64,000 nt of DNA from Aquabacterium sp. CECT 9606. Its GTDB lineage: Bacteria > Pseudomonadota > Gammaproteobacteria > Burkholderiales > Burkholderiaceae_C. Numbering within the stretch: the first letter of the stretch is position 1; the number at the start of each line of letters is the position of its first letter. Shown piece after piece: positions 47,102 to 58,694 of the stretch. Both the position numbers and the translations under genes were made by a program. The stretch lies in the NCBI RefSeq assembly GCF_918741295.1, contig NZ_CAKKNB010000004.1, positions 62,001-126,000 of the forward strand, in the 5' to 3' direction. Under the pieces are notes generated by a model. The model did no database searches. It was not told the origin of the DNA and was given only the letters and a program-made list of their open reading frames with translations.

Positions 47102-48220
47102 TCAGTGCACGTCGAGCGGGTAGGTGCCCAGCACCTTGAAGAACGAGCATTGCGCACGCAACTCGCTCATCGCCGCAGCGACATTGTCTTGGGCCGGGTG
47201 GCCAGCCAAGTCCATGTAGAAAACATACTCCCATTGCCCGGAGCGGGCCGGGCGGGATTCGAAGCGGGTCATCGACACGCCGTGGTGCTTCAGAGGCACC
47301 AGCATGTCATGCACGGCGCCCGGGCGGTTGTCCACCGACACGATCAGGCTGGTGCAGTCATGGCCCGTGGGAGCGCTGGCGGGCAGCGCTTCGGGCTGCG
47401 AGATGATGACGAAGCGGGTGCGGTTGTGGGCGTCGTCTTGCACACCGGCTTGCAGCACATGCAGGCCATAGCGCGAGGCGGCGCGCGTGCTGGCCAGCGC
47501 GGCAATGCTGGCGTCTTTACCGGCCAGGCGCGCGCCTTCGGCGTTGCTGGACACCGGGCGGCGCTCGGCATCCGGCAGGTTCTGGCTGAGCCAGCCTTGG
47601 CATTGGGCCAAGGCCTGTGGGTGGGCGCAAACCACCTTGATGCCCGCGCGCAAAGGCTCTTTGCGCAGCAGGTTGTGGCTGACCAGCAGACTGGTCTCGC
47701 CAATGATGGTCACTGGTGATTGCAGCAACAGGTCCAGCGAGCGGGCCACCACACCTTCGGTGGAATTCTCAACCGGCACCACGCCAAAGTCAGCTGACCC
47801 GGCCACGGTGGCGCGGAACACTTCATCAATGGAGGGGCAGGGCAGCGCATCGATGGACGAACCGAAGTAGTCCAGGGCCGCCTGTTCGCTGAAGGTGCCG
47901 ATGGGGCCCAGGAAGGCCACTTTCAACTTGGCTTCCAGTGAGCGGCAGGCCGACATGATCTCGCGCCAGATGGGGGCGATGCTGTCGGCCTGGATGGGCC
48001 CGGGGTTCAGGTTCTTGAGTTTGTCGATGACCTGGGCTTCGCGGTCCGGGCGGAACACGGGCGAGCTGTCGATCTTCTTGACCTCGCCCACGGCCTGGGC
48101 CAATTGCGCGCGCTGATTCAGCAACTGCAGCAACTGCTGATCGACCGCGTCGATGCGCGTGCGCAACTCGCCCAATTGCTCTTCGACGGGGCGTTGATCG
48201 GGGCTTGGGTGATCAGCCAT
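47102..48220 (-). CDS. pheA: Bifunctional chorismate mutase/prephenate dehydratase (P-protein)
   Basis: A 372-residue P-protein for phenylalanine synthesis: an AroQ-type chorismate mutase (about 10-95), prephenate dehydratase (about 98-280; [31 protein letters not shown]) and a C-terminal ACT domain (about 290-372) with the ESRP phenylalanine-binding motif ([21 protein letters not shown]). Feedback inhibition by phenylalanine is therefore expected. The start overlaps the serC stop by 8 bases. Confidence 0.94.
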   Translation of the reverse strand: MADHPSPDQRPVEEQLGELRTRIDAVDQQLLQLLNQRAQLAQAVGEVKKIDSSPVFRPDREAQVIDKLKNLNPGPIQADSIAPIWREIMSACRSLEAKLKVAFLGPIGTFSEQAALDYFGSSIDALPCPSIDEVFRATVAGSADFGVVPVENSTEGVVARSLDLLLQSPVTIIGETSLLVSHNLLRKEPLRAGIKVVCAHPQALAQCQGWLSQNLPDAERRPVSSNAEGARLAGKDASIAALASTRAASRYGLHVLQAGVQDDAHNRTRFVIISQPEALPASAPTGHDCTSLIVSVDNRPGAVHDMLVPLKHHGVSMTRFESRPARSGQWEYVFYMDLAGHPAQDNVAAAMSELRAQCSFFKVLGTYPLDVH

Positions 48221-49334
48221 GGCGCTGCGCGAACTCTTTCAGGTAAGCCACCAAGGCATCGACACCTGCCAAAGGCAGGGCGTTGTAGATCGAAGCGCGC
48301 AGGCCGCCAACGCTCTTGTGGCCTTTCAGTTGCAGCAAGCCCTGGGCCTTGGCGCCAACCAGGAAGGGTTCGTACAGCGCATCGGCAGGCAGGAAAAACG
48401 GGGCGTTCATGCGCGACCGCGCATTGGCCGCCACGTGCGTGCTGTAAAAACCCGAGGCATCCAGGTAGCCATACAGTCGATCGGCCTTGGCGATGTTGCG
48501 CGCCTCAATGGCGGCCAGGCCTTGCAGCTCACCCTGCGTGGTGGCTTCACGCTGGCGCTTGATCCACTGGAACACCAGCCCAGCCAGGTAGATGGCGTAG
48601 GTGGGCGGGGTGTTGTACATCGACTCGTGGTCGGCCACGATCTTGTAGTCAAAGGCCGAGGGGGTGATCGGCAGGGCGTGGCCCAGCAGGTCTTCACGAA
48701 CGATGACCAGGGTCAGGCCGGCAGGGCCGATGTTCTTTTGCGCCCCGGCGTAAGCCAGGCCCACGCGAGACCAGTCAATCGGGCGCGAAGCGATGTGCGA
48801 TGAGCAGTCGATCACCAGCGGTGCATCGCAGCCCAACGCTTTCAAATCAGGCAGCTCGTGCAGTTCGATGCCGTTGATGGTTTCGTTGCTGCACACGTGC
48901 ACGTAAGCGGCGTTGCGGCTGAACGTCCACGTGGCGGGATCGGGCACGGTGGTGTGGCCGTCCGCTTCGTTGCTGGCGATCACGTTCACCTGGCCATACT
49001 TGCGGGCCTCCTTTTGCGACTTGAGCGACCACGAACCGGTCACCACATAGTCCATGTGCCCGCCGCGCGATGACAGGTTCATCGGCACGATGGCGTTCTC
49101 GGCGATGGCGCCACCCTGCATGAACAGCACTTTGTAGTGAGCAGGGATGGCCAGGATCTCGCGCAAGTCGCTTTCGGCCTGCTGGGCAATGGAGATGAAC
49201 TCTTTGCCGCGGTGGCTCATCTCCATCACGCTCATGCCCGACCCATGCCAGTCCAGCATCTCGCTCGCGGCCTGTTGCAACACTTCTTCAGGCAGCGCCG
49301 CCGGACCGGCGGAAAAATTGAAAGGTCGGGTCAT
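48213..49334 (-). CDS. serC: Phosphoserine aminotransferase
   Basis: A 373-residue class V aminotransferase making 3-phosphoserine, with [22 protein letters not shown] at the N-terminus, [10 protein letters not shown], the PLP lysine in [14 protein letters not shown] and [28 protein letters not shown] at the C-terminus. The ATG at 49334 fits the family start; a TTG three codons upstream (49343) is possible. It also acts in pyridoxal phosphate synthesis in other bacteria. It is followed directly by pheA. Confidence 0.94.
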   Translation of the reverse strand: MTRPFNFSAGPAALPEEVLQQAASEMLDWHGSGMSVMEMSHRGKEFISIAQQAESDLREILAIPAHYKVLFMQGGAIAENAIVPMNLSSRGGHMDYVVTGSWSLKSQKEARKYGQVNVIASNEADGHTTVPDPATWTFSRNAAYVHVCSNETINGIELHELPDLKALGCDAPLVIDCSSHIASRPIDWSRVGLAYAGAQKNIGPAGLTLVIVREDLLGHALPITPSAFDYKIVADHESMYNTPPTYAIYLAGLVFQWIKRQREATTQGELQGLAAIEARNIAKADRLYGYLDASGFYSTHVAANARSRMNAPFFLPADALYEPFLVGAKAQGLLQLKGHKSVGGLRASIYNALPLAGVDALVAYLKEFAQRHG

Positions 49335-49366
49335 CTCGGTCAACGCCTGGGCGGCGTCCTTCTCAC

Positions 49367-49996
49367 TTACTTGCTGGCGGCTGGCTTGGGAGCAGGCTTG
49401 GCGGCCTTGGCTGGCGCCGGTGCGGGCGCTGGAGCCTGACCACTGAGCTTGCCACCCGACGCCGTGTCCAGGATGGCGCGCAGGTTGTTCTGCACGGTTT
49501 GCAGCTTGGGATCCAGCTGTGGTCGAACGTCAAGCACCACTTTTTCCAGGAAGCTGCTGCCGATCAGGTCGGGCAGGGCGGCCTGGTACTTCTTCAGCAC
49601 GGCCGAATCCAGGATGGTGATAAGTTGCTTCAGCTCGTCTTCGCTGAACTTCTCTTCCAGGGCCGGGGCCACGGAGGCGGCGCTCAGCTTGTTGGCGCTG
49701 GCCTTGAACAGCGGCACGGCGCCGTCCAGGTACTTCTTGATTTCGGCATCGACTTGCTTGGCCGTGGCTTCGCGCTTTTCAGGCGGAACGGCTTGCGACA
49801 AGACCTGCTTGGCACCACCGACCAGTTGGCGGGCTGGTTGTTCTGCCAGGTTTTGCGCGGCGTTGTCGATCAAAGGCTGTTGCGTGACCATCAGCTTTTG
49901 AACCAGTTCCTTCTTGCTTTGCGCAGAAGCCGACAGCGGCATGGCCAGCAAAGAGCCTGTCAGTGCGGTCGCCAGAGCCAGTTGGGTGAATTTCAT
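49367..49996 (-). CDS. DUF2059 exported protein
   Basis: A 209-residue secreted protein with a signal peptide (cleavage near ASA at residue 24). A helical DUF2059-like body follows ([44 protein letters not shown]), then an Ala/Pro/Lys-rich tail from about residue 180. The family often lies between gyrA and serC in Burkholderiales. Function unknown. It begins 38 bases after the gyrA stop. Confidence 0.8.
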   Translation of the reverse strand: MKFTQLALATALTGSLLAMPLSASAQSKKELVQKLMVTQQPLIDNAAQNLAEQPARQLVGGAKQVLSQAVPPEKREATAKQVDAEIKKYLDGAVPLFKASANKLSAASVAPALEEKFSEDELKQLITILDSAVLKKYQAALPDLIGSSFLEKVVLDVRPQLDPKLQTVQNNLRAILDTASGGKLSGQAPAPAPAPAKAAKPAPKPAASK

Positions 49997-50034
49997 CGTT
50001 GTACCTTTGATGTCGGTGCAGTCAAGCTGCGGGA

Positions 50035-52680
<2,646 letters not shown>

Positions 52681-52767
52681 GCGAGGCGTTTATCCAGGCG
52701 GAGGGGAACTTCGGGATTGTAATTGGCCGCTCTTGTCGTCCCCGAGCAACATCTCGCAACGTCTTTT

Positions 52768-52794
52768 GATGTCTTTGAGCGGATGTCTTGAGCG
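52768..52794 (+). repeat. Tandem near-identical repeat upstream of the OmpA-like gene
   Basis: Two adjacent copies (14 and 13 bases) of GATGTCT(T)TGAGCG, differing by one T, each ending in a TTGAGCG block. They lie in the gyrA-ompA intergenic region; the second copy holds the -35 candidate. Confidence 0.75.
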
Positions 52795-52815
52795 AAATAT
52801 TGGCTATGGCACAAT
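52788..52815 (+). promoter_or_regulatory. Candidate sigma-70 promoter for the OmpA-like gene
   Basis: TTGAGC at 52788-52793 and CACAAT at 52810-52815, spacing 16, each 4 of 6 to consensus. It would give a 5' leader of about 135 bases. Confidence 0.4.
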
Positions 52816-52956
52816 CGAAAGCGTTTTCTCACCCTAGGGACATCCCTTGGTTATTTGTCAAGTCATTGACCACCAAGGCCCTGGTAAGAGTTCAGTTATT
52901 TCTGCCCAAGTGGGCCTTCCGCGGCGTTGCGCTGCGTCTATTTTTTGAGGATCTGC

Positions 52957-53595
52957 ATGAACAAACTCAATAACGTTGCGGCTCTGTTTGCCGTGGTCGC
53001 CATGTCGGCCTCAATGGGCGCCTCTGCTCAAAATGTCAACAACTGGGTTTCGTCCGACGGCAAGCCCGTCAAGAACGGCACCAACGAACTGTGCTGGCGC
53101 GACAACTTCTGGACGCCTGAAACCGGCATCCAAGGTTGCGACGGCGTGCCTCCTCCTCCTGCCGCTCCCGTGGCTGCTCCTGCTCCCGCACCTGCGGCAG
53201 CGCCCGCACCGGCTGTTGTGCCCGTGCCCGCTCCTCAGACCGAAAAGGTCAGCTTTGCTGCTGATGCCTTCTTCGACTTCGACAAGGCTGTGCTCAAGCC
53301 CGAAGGCAAGGCCAAGCTGGACGACCTGACCGAAAAGGTCAAGGGTCTGAACCTGGAAGTCATCATTGCCGTGGGTCACACCGACTCCAAGGGCAGCGAC
53401 GCTTACAACCAGAAGCTGTCGGTTCGCCGCGCTGATGCCGTCAAGGCATACCTGACGACCAAGGGCTTTGAAGCCAGCCGCGTCTACACCGAAGGCAAGG
53501 GCGAAGCCCAGCCTGTGGCCGACAACAAGACCGATGCTGGGCGCGCTAAGAACCGCCGCGTTGAAATCGAAGTTGTGGGCACCCGCACCAAGTAA
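52957..53595 (+). CDS. OmpA-family outer membrane protein (no barrel domain)
   Basis: A 212-residue exported protein: signal peptide cleaved near ASA (residue 24), a short N-terminal part with two cysteines (NGTNELCWRDNFWTPETGIQGCDG), a Pro/Ala-rich linker of about 30 residues, then a C-terminal OmpA peptidoglycan-binding domain (FFDFDKAVLKPEGKAKLDDL; VGHTDSKGSDAYNQKLSVRRADAVKAYL; NRRVEIEVVG). The eight-stranded barrel of enterobacterial OmpA is absent, as in many Burkholderiales OmpA-like proteins. It likely tethers the outer envelope to peptidoglycan. A GAGG site precedes the ATG and a strong terminator follows. Confidence 0.9.
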   Translation: MNKLNNVAALFAVVAMSASMGASAQNVNNWVSSDGKPVKNGTNELCWRDNFWTPETGIQGCDGVPPPPAAPVAAPAPAPAAAPAPAVVPVPAPQTEKVSFAADAFFDFDKAVLKPEGKAKLDDLTEKVKGLNLEVIIAVGHTDSKGSDAYNQKLSVRRADAVKAYLTTKGFEASRVYTEGKGEAQPVADNKTDAGRAKNRRVEIEVVGTRTK

Positions 53596-53626
53596 TTGGT
53601 CTGGTCCTGACACTGGTTGTCATGCT

Positions 53627-53653
53627 GAAAACCCCGCTCCGGCGGGGTTTTTT
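53627..53653 (+). terminator. Rho-independent terminator of the OmpA-like gene
   Basis: CCCCGC / GCGGGG stem with a 4-base loop and six T on the plus strand, 32 bases past the stop. The A-run on the other side is shorter. Confidence 0.9.
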
Positions 53654-53771
53654 CATGCTGGGGCGATTCACAATACACCCCATCAGGGGAGCCCATCAGT
53701 GTGATTGCCTCATTGGGTGAAACGCCTCAAACTGCCCGGCACAGGGAGTGTCATTGAATGGAGTGGTTCCC

Positions 53772-54623
53772 ATGGATCACGTTCACGTCGACCCCGTTTC
53801 CTCCACCTTGTCCCGGCGTGCCACCGTTGCTTTGATGGTGGCCATGGCCTTGGCTGCCATGGTGGGCCTGGTGGCGTGGGGGCCGGTGGGTTTGGTGCCG
53901 CACATGCACCACTTTGTGGATGAAGGCACCTGGATGGGCGTGCCCAATGGCATCAATGTCCTGAGCCATGTGCCGCTGATTCCGATCGGACTTTGGGGCA
54001 TCTGGCGTGTCAGCCGTTTGCCATCGTACGAGCCCCTTCGCTGGATCTGGGGCTGGTTCTTCTTGTGCCAGATGCTGGCCACCCTGGGCGGCATGTTCTA
54101 CCACCTGGCGCCCAGCGATTCAGCCTTCATCTGGGATCAGGTGCCCAAGTCGGCCGCCTGTTCCCTGTTTGCATTTGCCTTCCTGGCCGAACGCATTGAC
54201 CGCCGCTGCGGCGAGTCCCCGGCCATCGCCACCGCCCTGATCGCTTCCTTGTTGGGCGGCATCTGGTGGCTGTACAGCCTTCACCACGATGGTGTGGGCG
54301 ATCTGCGCCCCCTGATCTGGCTGGAAATGCTGCCAGTGTTGTTGGTGGCCACCGGTGCCTGGACACTCAGCGGACATTTGCTGTCAAGACAGGATTGGAT
54401 GCGTTCGCAGATCAGCTTCGTGGTGGCGCAAACGGTCGACTGGACCGATGGCGCTGTGTTCGACCTGACGCACCACGCCATTGGCGGCCATTCTGTGCGC
54501 CATCTGGCGCTGGCTGCGTGCGTGGGCTGGGTGGCTTACCGGTTGGGCCAGGAAACGGTGCGCACCCATAAAACGACCGCCTTGAAGGCGGTCGTTGAGC
54601 CCAGCACGCTGGAAGCCGCCTGA
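53772..54623 (+). CDS. Ceramidase-like (CREST superfamily) membrane protein
   Basis: A 283-residue polytopic protein with about seven hydrophobic segments. Motifs resemble the alkaline ceramidase/CREST hydrolases: NGINVLSHVPLIPIGLWG, GGMFYHLAPSDSAFIWDQVPKSAACS, HHDGVGDLRPLIWLEMLP and the C-terminal HHAIGGHSVRHLALAA. The family uses a Ser, an Asp and three His as a zinc site in amide or ester hydrolysis of lipids. Substrate unknown; sphingolipids are uncommon in this group, so ornithine-type lipids or other amides are possible. The ATG at 53772 has a GGAG site; a GTG lies at 53748. Its 3' end contains the terminator of the opposing gene. Confidence 0.65.
   Translation: MDHVHVDPVSSTLSRRATVALMVAMALAAMVGLVAWGPVGLVPHMHHFVDEGTWMGVPNGINVLSHVPLIPIGLWGIWRVSRLPSYEPLRWIWGWFFLCQMLATLGGMFYHLAPSDSAFIWDQVPKSAACSLFAFAFLAERIDRRCGESPAIATALIASLLGGIWWLYSLHHDGVGDLRPLIWLEMLPVLLVATGAWTLSGHLLSRQDWMRSQISFVVAQTVDWTDGAVFDLTHHAIGGHSVRHLALAACVGWVAYRLGQETVRTHKTTALKAVVEPSTLEAA
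54573..54595 (-). terminator. Terminator of the GMC gene, inside the opposing coding sequence
   Basis: ACGACCGCC / GGCGGTCGT 9-bp stem with a 5-base loop, followed on the minus strand by TTTTA. It is 29 bases past the GMC oxidoreductase stop but lies in the last codons of the convergent ceramidase-like gene. Confidence 0.75.
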
Positions 54624-56234
54624 TCACACGAGCGTGACATCCTTGCCGCTGAGCCGCTTGGCCAATTGAGTGGCCATGCGGTTCACGATGCCGTAGATCG
54701 ACAGTTGGGGATTGGCGCCGATGCTGGTCGGAAAAACCGAGCCGTCGTGCACCGACAGGTTCTTGATCTGCCAATGCACGCCATCTGGCTTGACCACGCC
54801 TTGCTGTTCTGTGCCGCCCATGCGGCACCCACCCATGATGTGGGCACTGCCCGCGCCGGTCAGCTGCGACTTCATGTCCAATTTTTCGATCCCGGCCTTT
54901 GCCTCGGCCCAGCTGGCGTAAGCGGTGGCTTGCTCGTGCATGGGCAAGACCGTTTTGGCACCGGCCGCAAACTGGATTTCCGCCATGGACAGGAAGGCAC
55001 GCCGGAAGCCATCGAGCACGTAGTCAGTCAATGGATAGTGCAGAACCGGTGAGCCGTCAAGCTTCAAGAATACTTCGCCGCCGGAGGCGTCGGCGTGGAA
55101 GCCGTCGCGGACCAGGGCCAGCATCATCTGGGTGTTGGGGTAGTGCTTGAAGCGCTCGGCCAAGGTGGCACCAATGCCGCCCAACAGCTTGGAGGTCAGC
55201 CCGGGGTGCATGGGCGTGGCTTCGAGCTTGTAGCCGATCGGGCCGTCGATGGCCTGCGTGTACAGGAAATGGTCGGAGTAGATGGACTGGGGTGCACCCG
55301 CCCAACCTTCGATCTTCTGATCGAACACCGCCGATGAAAACGCCACCGGGTGCACGAAGGTGCGCTTGCCCAGCAAGCCGTGGGGGTCGGGGGCCTTGGA
55401 TCGCTTGAGCAGGGCCGGTGAGTTGATGGCGCCGCCCGACACCACGTAGTGCTTGGCGGTGATGTGCATGACCTTGTCATTGACGCGATTACCATTGATG
55501 GTCACGCCGACGCACTGCAGGGATTTGACCTCGCCATTGTCGATCTCGAACTTCTCGGCGCGCGTTTGGTGGAACAGGCGTGCGCCCGCTTCAAGCGCGC
55601 TCGGGATGGTGGTCACCAGCATGGATTGCTTGGCGTTGGTGGGGCAGCCCATGCCACAGGAGCCCAGGTTCCAGCATCCCTTGACGTTGCGGGGGATGAC
55701 GTGCGCGGGAATCCCCAGCTTGGTGGCGCCGGTGCGCAGGATCTCGTTGTTGGCGTTGGGCGCGGCTTCCCAGGCGGTCATGTTCAGCCTCTGTTCGGCC
55801 TGCGTGAACCAGGGCGCCAGGGCATCGACGTTGAAGTCCTTCAGGCCGAAGTGTTCCTGCCAGTACTTGAGGGTGGTGGGCGGAGTGCGGAAAGAGCTGG
55901 TCCAGTTGACGACGGTGGTGCCGCCAACGCAACGGCCTTGCAGCAAGGTCAGCCCCTTGTCCAGCGTGGCGCGGGTGCCGCCTTCCTGGTAGAGGTCGGC
56001 GTAAGCCTCGGACTCTTTCTGGTTGAAGTCGGAGCTGGTCTTGAGCGGGCCTTCTTCGATCAGCACGACGTCCAGGCCAGCCTTGGTCAGCAGCTCGGCG
56101 GTGATGCCGGCGCCAGCGCCAGTGCCCACAATGACGACGTCACAGTTGATTTTTTCAGGCAGGCCCAAAGCGCCATCGGTGGTCTTCCAGCCGCGCTCGA
56201 TGCCGGCGCGGAAAGGGTCAGGCAATTTGCTCAT
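54624..56234 (-). CDS. GMC-family FAD oxidoreductase
   Basis: A 536-residue flavoprotein of the glucose-methanol-choline family. FAD loop VIVGTGAGAGITAELL (about residues 34-49) with acidic IEEGP strand end, the GGTTVVNWTSSFRTP motif, the CGMGCPTNAKQS block, and a C-terminal SVHDGSVFPTSIGANPQLSIYGIVNRMA. The HIMGGCRMGGTEQ segment is the usual conserved stretch. It oxidises an alcohol or sterol-like substrate. It has no signal of its own and is coupled by an ATGA overlap to a twin-arginine small subunit, suggesting export as a complex. Confidence 0.85.
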   Translation of the reverse strand: MSKLPDPFRAGIERGWKTTDGALGLPEKINCDVVIVGTGAGAGITAELLTKAGLDVVLIEEGPLKTSSDFNQKESEAYADLYQEGGTRATLDKGLTLLQGRCVGGTTVVNWTSSFRTPPTTLKYWQEHFGLKDFNVDALAPWFTQAEQRLNMTAWEAAPNANNEILRTGATKLGIPAHVIPRNVKGCWNLGSCGMGCPTNAKQSMLVTTIPSALEAGARLFHQTRAEKFEIDNGEVKSLQCVGVTINGNRVNDKVMHITAKHYVVSGGAINSPALLKRSKAPDPHGLLGKRTFVHPVAFSSAVFDQKIEGWAGAPQSIYSDHFLYTQAIDGPIGYKLEATPMHPGLTSKLLGGIGATLAERFKHYPNTQMMLALVRDGFHADASGGEVFLKLDGSPVLHYPLTDYVLDGFRRAFLSMAEIQFAAGAKTVLPMHEQATAYASWAEAKAGIEKLDMKSQLTGAGSAHIMGGCRMGGTEQQGVVKPDGVHWQIKNLSVHDGSVFPTSIGANPQLSIYGIVNRMATQLAKRLSGKDVTLV

Positions 56235-56767
56235 ATCTCTAGAGGGCCGGGGTAGCCGGTCAGTGCCCAGTTGTCGGGGTTCGTGAAAAAGGCGATGCAG
56301 GTGAGGTCACGCACGGCGTGGTAGCTCAGCATCGTGGTGGGCAGCTTGTGGATCCGCATGCTTTCCAGGGCTTCCGAGATTTCCTCGGTACTGGCCTTGG
56401 CCCAGGAACTGCTCAAGCCTGTCACCATCAGACGGGTGGGCGCATTGACGAGCAGGCCGAGCAAGGCCGCCAGTTCACCTTGTGAGCTGGCGGGCATGGT
56501 CTGGATGACCTGGTTCAGCCGGACCATTTGGCCTTCAAGCTTGGCTTCGCGGGCGGCAGGGTCGGTGGGCAGCATGTCGGCCAGGACCGCGCGGGCAATG
56601 CCTTTGAGCACGTCTTTGCCAGCGTCGGTCAGGGTGCCATTGGAAACGCCGCGGTTCCAGAACACAGCGCCGCCCAGGGCAGCACCAACGGCGCCCAGGA
56701 CGAGGGCGGATTTGAGTAGCCAGCGGCGCTTGGGCGAGCTGGGTGGGGTGGTGTCTTTCGAGGTCAT
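56231..56767 (-). CDS. Twin-arginine small subunit of the GMC oxidoreductase
   Basis: A 178-residue protein with a twin-arginine leader (PKRRWLLKSALVLGAVGAALGG) and a helical body of the gluconate 2-dehydrogenase subunit 3 type (GIARAVLADMLPTDP, RLMVTGLSSSWAKAS, LPTTMLSYHAVRDLTCIAFFTNP). Such subunits pair with a GMC flavoprotein and carry it to the periplasm. The gene directly precedes and overlaps the GMC gene. I start at 56767, where the leader begins; the frame is open further upstream. Confidence 0.75.
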   Translation of the reverse strand: MTSKDTTPPSSPKRRWLLKSALVLGAVGAALGGAVFWNRGVSNGTLTDAGKDVLKGIARAVLADMLPTDPAAREAKLEGQMVRLNQVIQTMPASSQGELAALLGLLVNAPTRLMVTGLSSSWAKASTEEISEALESMRIHKLPTTMLSYHAVRDLTCIAFFTNPDNWALTGYPGPLEI

Positions 56768-56972
56768 CCGAATATTGTGCCCTGCGGACTTGCCTGCTTT
56801 ATCTTGCGGATCGCCGCCGGACCTCAGCATTGCGCCGAAACTGACAGGAGCTGTGTGCAAAGTTGCCGCGCCTCAAGGGAATACCCTGAGCTGACTATGT
56901 TGCAAAATGAATGCAGTGTTTCAAGCTTGCGTCTTGAGTGATGTCAAGCCGATGAAATGTCCTGTTTATCAA

Positions 56973-56985
56973 GTGAGAGGCTCAC
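56973..56985 (+). repeat. Short inverted repeat over the fadD ribosome site
   Basis: GTGAG-3-CTCAC, with the AGAGG ribosome-binding bases in its centre, 2 bases before the ATG at 56988. It could be a weak hairpin masking initiation or an operator half-site pair. Confidence 0.5.
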
Positions 56986-56987
56986 AA

Positions 56988-58688
56988 ATGGCAATGTCCA
57001 AACCATGGTTGGCGCAGTACGAAGCTGGTGTTCCTGCAGAGATCAATCCAGGTGAGTACAACTCACTGATCGATTTGCTGGACCAGGCTTTCCGGGAACA
57101 TGCGCGCCGCGACATCGCCGCCTTCATGGAGGTGCGGTGGACGTTTGCGCAGGTTGACGAGATGTCGCGCGCCTTGGCCGCCTGGCTGCAGGCGCAGGGC
57201 CTGTCGAAGGGTGCGCGCGTGGCGTTGATGATGCCCAACGTGCCGCAGTACGTGGTGGCGATTGCCGCCGTGTTGCGCGCCGGCTATGTGGTGGTCAACG
57301 TCAATCCGCTGTACACCCCGCGCGAGTTGGAACACCAGTTGAAGGATTCGGGCGCCGAGGCGATCGTCATCCTGGAAAACTTTGCGGTGACCTTGCAGGA
57401 CGTGATCTCGCGCACGCCGGTCAAGCACGTGGTGCTGGCCGCGATGGGCGACATGCTGCCTGGCCTGAAAGGCCCGCTGGTCAATTTCGTGGTGCGCCAT
57501 GTCAAGAAAATGGTGCCGGCGTTCAGCCTGCCCAATGGCGGCCCGATCAAAGTCACGCAGTTCAAGAAGGCGCTGTCGCAAGGCGCTTCCAGCAAGTACA
57601 CCCGCCCGGCCTTGGTGCCTGACGATGTGGCTTTCTTGCAGTACACGGGCGGCACCACAGGTGTCTCCAAAGGTGCAACTTTGCTGCACCGGAACATCGT
57701 GGCCAACATCCTGCAATGCGAGGCCTGGTTCAAGCCCCAACTGGCCAAGCTGGGCAGCCAACCGATCGTGACGGTGTGTGCCCTGCCGCTGTACCACATC
57801 TTCTCGTTGACGGTTTGCTACTTCATGGGCGCGCGCCTGGGCGGGATGAACATCCTGATCCCCAATCCGCGCGATATTCCTGGCTTCATCAAGACGTTGA
57901 CGAACTACAAGGTGAACCAGTTCCCGGCGGTCAACACGCTTTACAACGGCCTGGCCAACCATCCTGATTTCGCCAAGCTTGATTTCTCGGGTTTGAAGAT
58001 TTCGAACGGTGGCGGCATGGCGGTGCAGCAGGCCACGGCCGAGAAGTGGAAGAAACTCACGGGCTGCCCGATCGTGGAGGGTTATGGCTTGTCCGAGACC
58101 TCGCCGGTGGCCACAGTCAACCGCCTGGACATCGTCGAGTTCACGGGTTCGATCGGCTACCCGGTGCCTTCCACCGAAGTGGCGATCCTGGATGACGACG
58201 GTAACCACTTGCCCTTTGGCGAGCCGGGCGAGATCTGTGTGCGCGGCCCGCAGGTGATGGCCGGTTACTGGCAGCGCCCGGATGAAACCGCGAAGGTGAT
58301 GACGGCCGATGGCTTCTTCCGCACGGGCGACATCGGCATCATGGACGAAACGGGCCAGACCAAAATCGTGGACCGCAAGAAGGACATGATTCTGGTGTCA
58401 GGCTTCAACGTGTATCCGACCGAAGTGGAGCAGGTGGTGAGCTTGCACCCGGGCGTGCTGGAGTGTGCCGCCATTGGCGTGCCGGACGACAAGGCAGGCG
58501 AAGCGGTGAAGGTGTTCGTGGTGCGCAAGGACCCGACCCTGACCGAGGCTTCGGTAGCCGAGTTCTGCAAGGAACAACTCACCGGCTACAAGCGGCCCAA
58601 GTACATCGAGTTCCGCAATGACCTGCCCAAGACCAATGTGGGCAAGATCCTGCGCCGCGAGTTGCGTGACGAGAAAAAGGCGGCTTGA
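56988..58688 (+). CDS. fadD: Long-chain acyl-CoA synthetase
   Basis: A 566-residue adenylate-forming ligase activating fatty acids to acyl-CoA. AMP motif YTGGTTGVSKGATLLH, YGLSETSPV, GFFRTGDIGIMDE and the FadD-specific linker DRKKDMILVSGFNVYPTEVEQVV are present, as is the catalytic lysine near the end (TNVGKILRRELR). The N-terminus KPWLAQYEAGVPAEINPGEY is FadD-like. The exact start is ambiguous between ATGs at 56988 and 56994. An inverted repeat (GTGAG-AGG-CTCAC) spans 56973-56985 immediately before it. Confidence 0.92.
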   Translation: MAMSKPWLAQYEAGVPAEINPGEYNSLIDLLDQAFREHARRDIAAFMEVRWTFAQVDEMSRALAAWLQAQGLSKGARVALMMPNVPQYVVAIAAVLRAGYVVVNVNPLYTPRELEHQLKDSGAEAIVILENFAVTLQDVISRTPVKHVVLAAMGDMLPGLKGPLVNFVVRHVKKMVPAFSLPNGGPIKVTQFKKALSQGASSKYTRPALVPDDVAFLQYTGGTTGVSKGATLLHRNIVANILQCEAWFKPQLAKLGSQPIVTVCALPLYHIFSLTVCYFMGARLGGMNILIPNPRDIPGFIKTLTNYKVNQFPAVNTLYNGLANHPDFAKLDFSGLKISNGGGMAVQQATAEKWKKLTGCPIVEGYGLSETSPVATVNRLDIVEFTGSIGYPVPSTEVAILDDDGNHLPFGEPGEICVRGPQVMAGYWQRPDETAKVMTADGFFRTGDIGIMDETGQTKIVDRKKDMILVSGFNVYPTEVEQVVSLHPGVLECAAIGVPDDKAGEAVKVFVVRKDPTLTEASVAEFCKEQLTGYKRPKYIEFRNDLPKTNVGKILRRELRDEKKAA

Positions 58689-58694
58689 TGCGGA

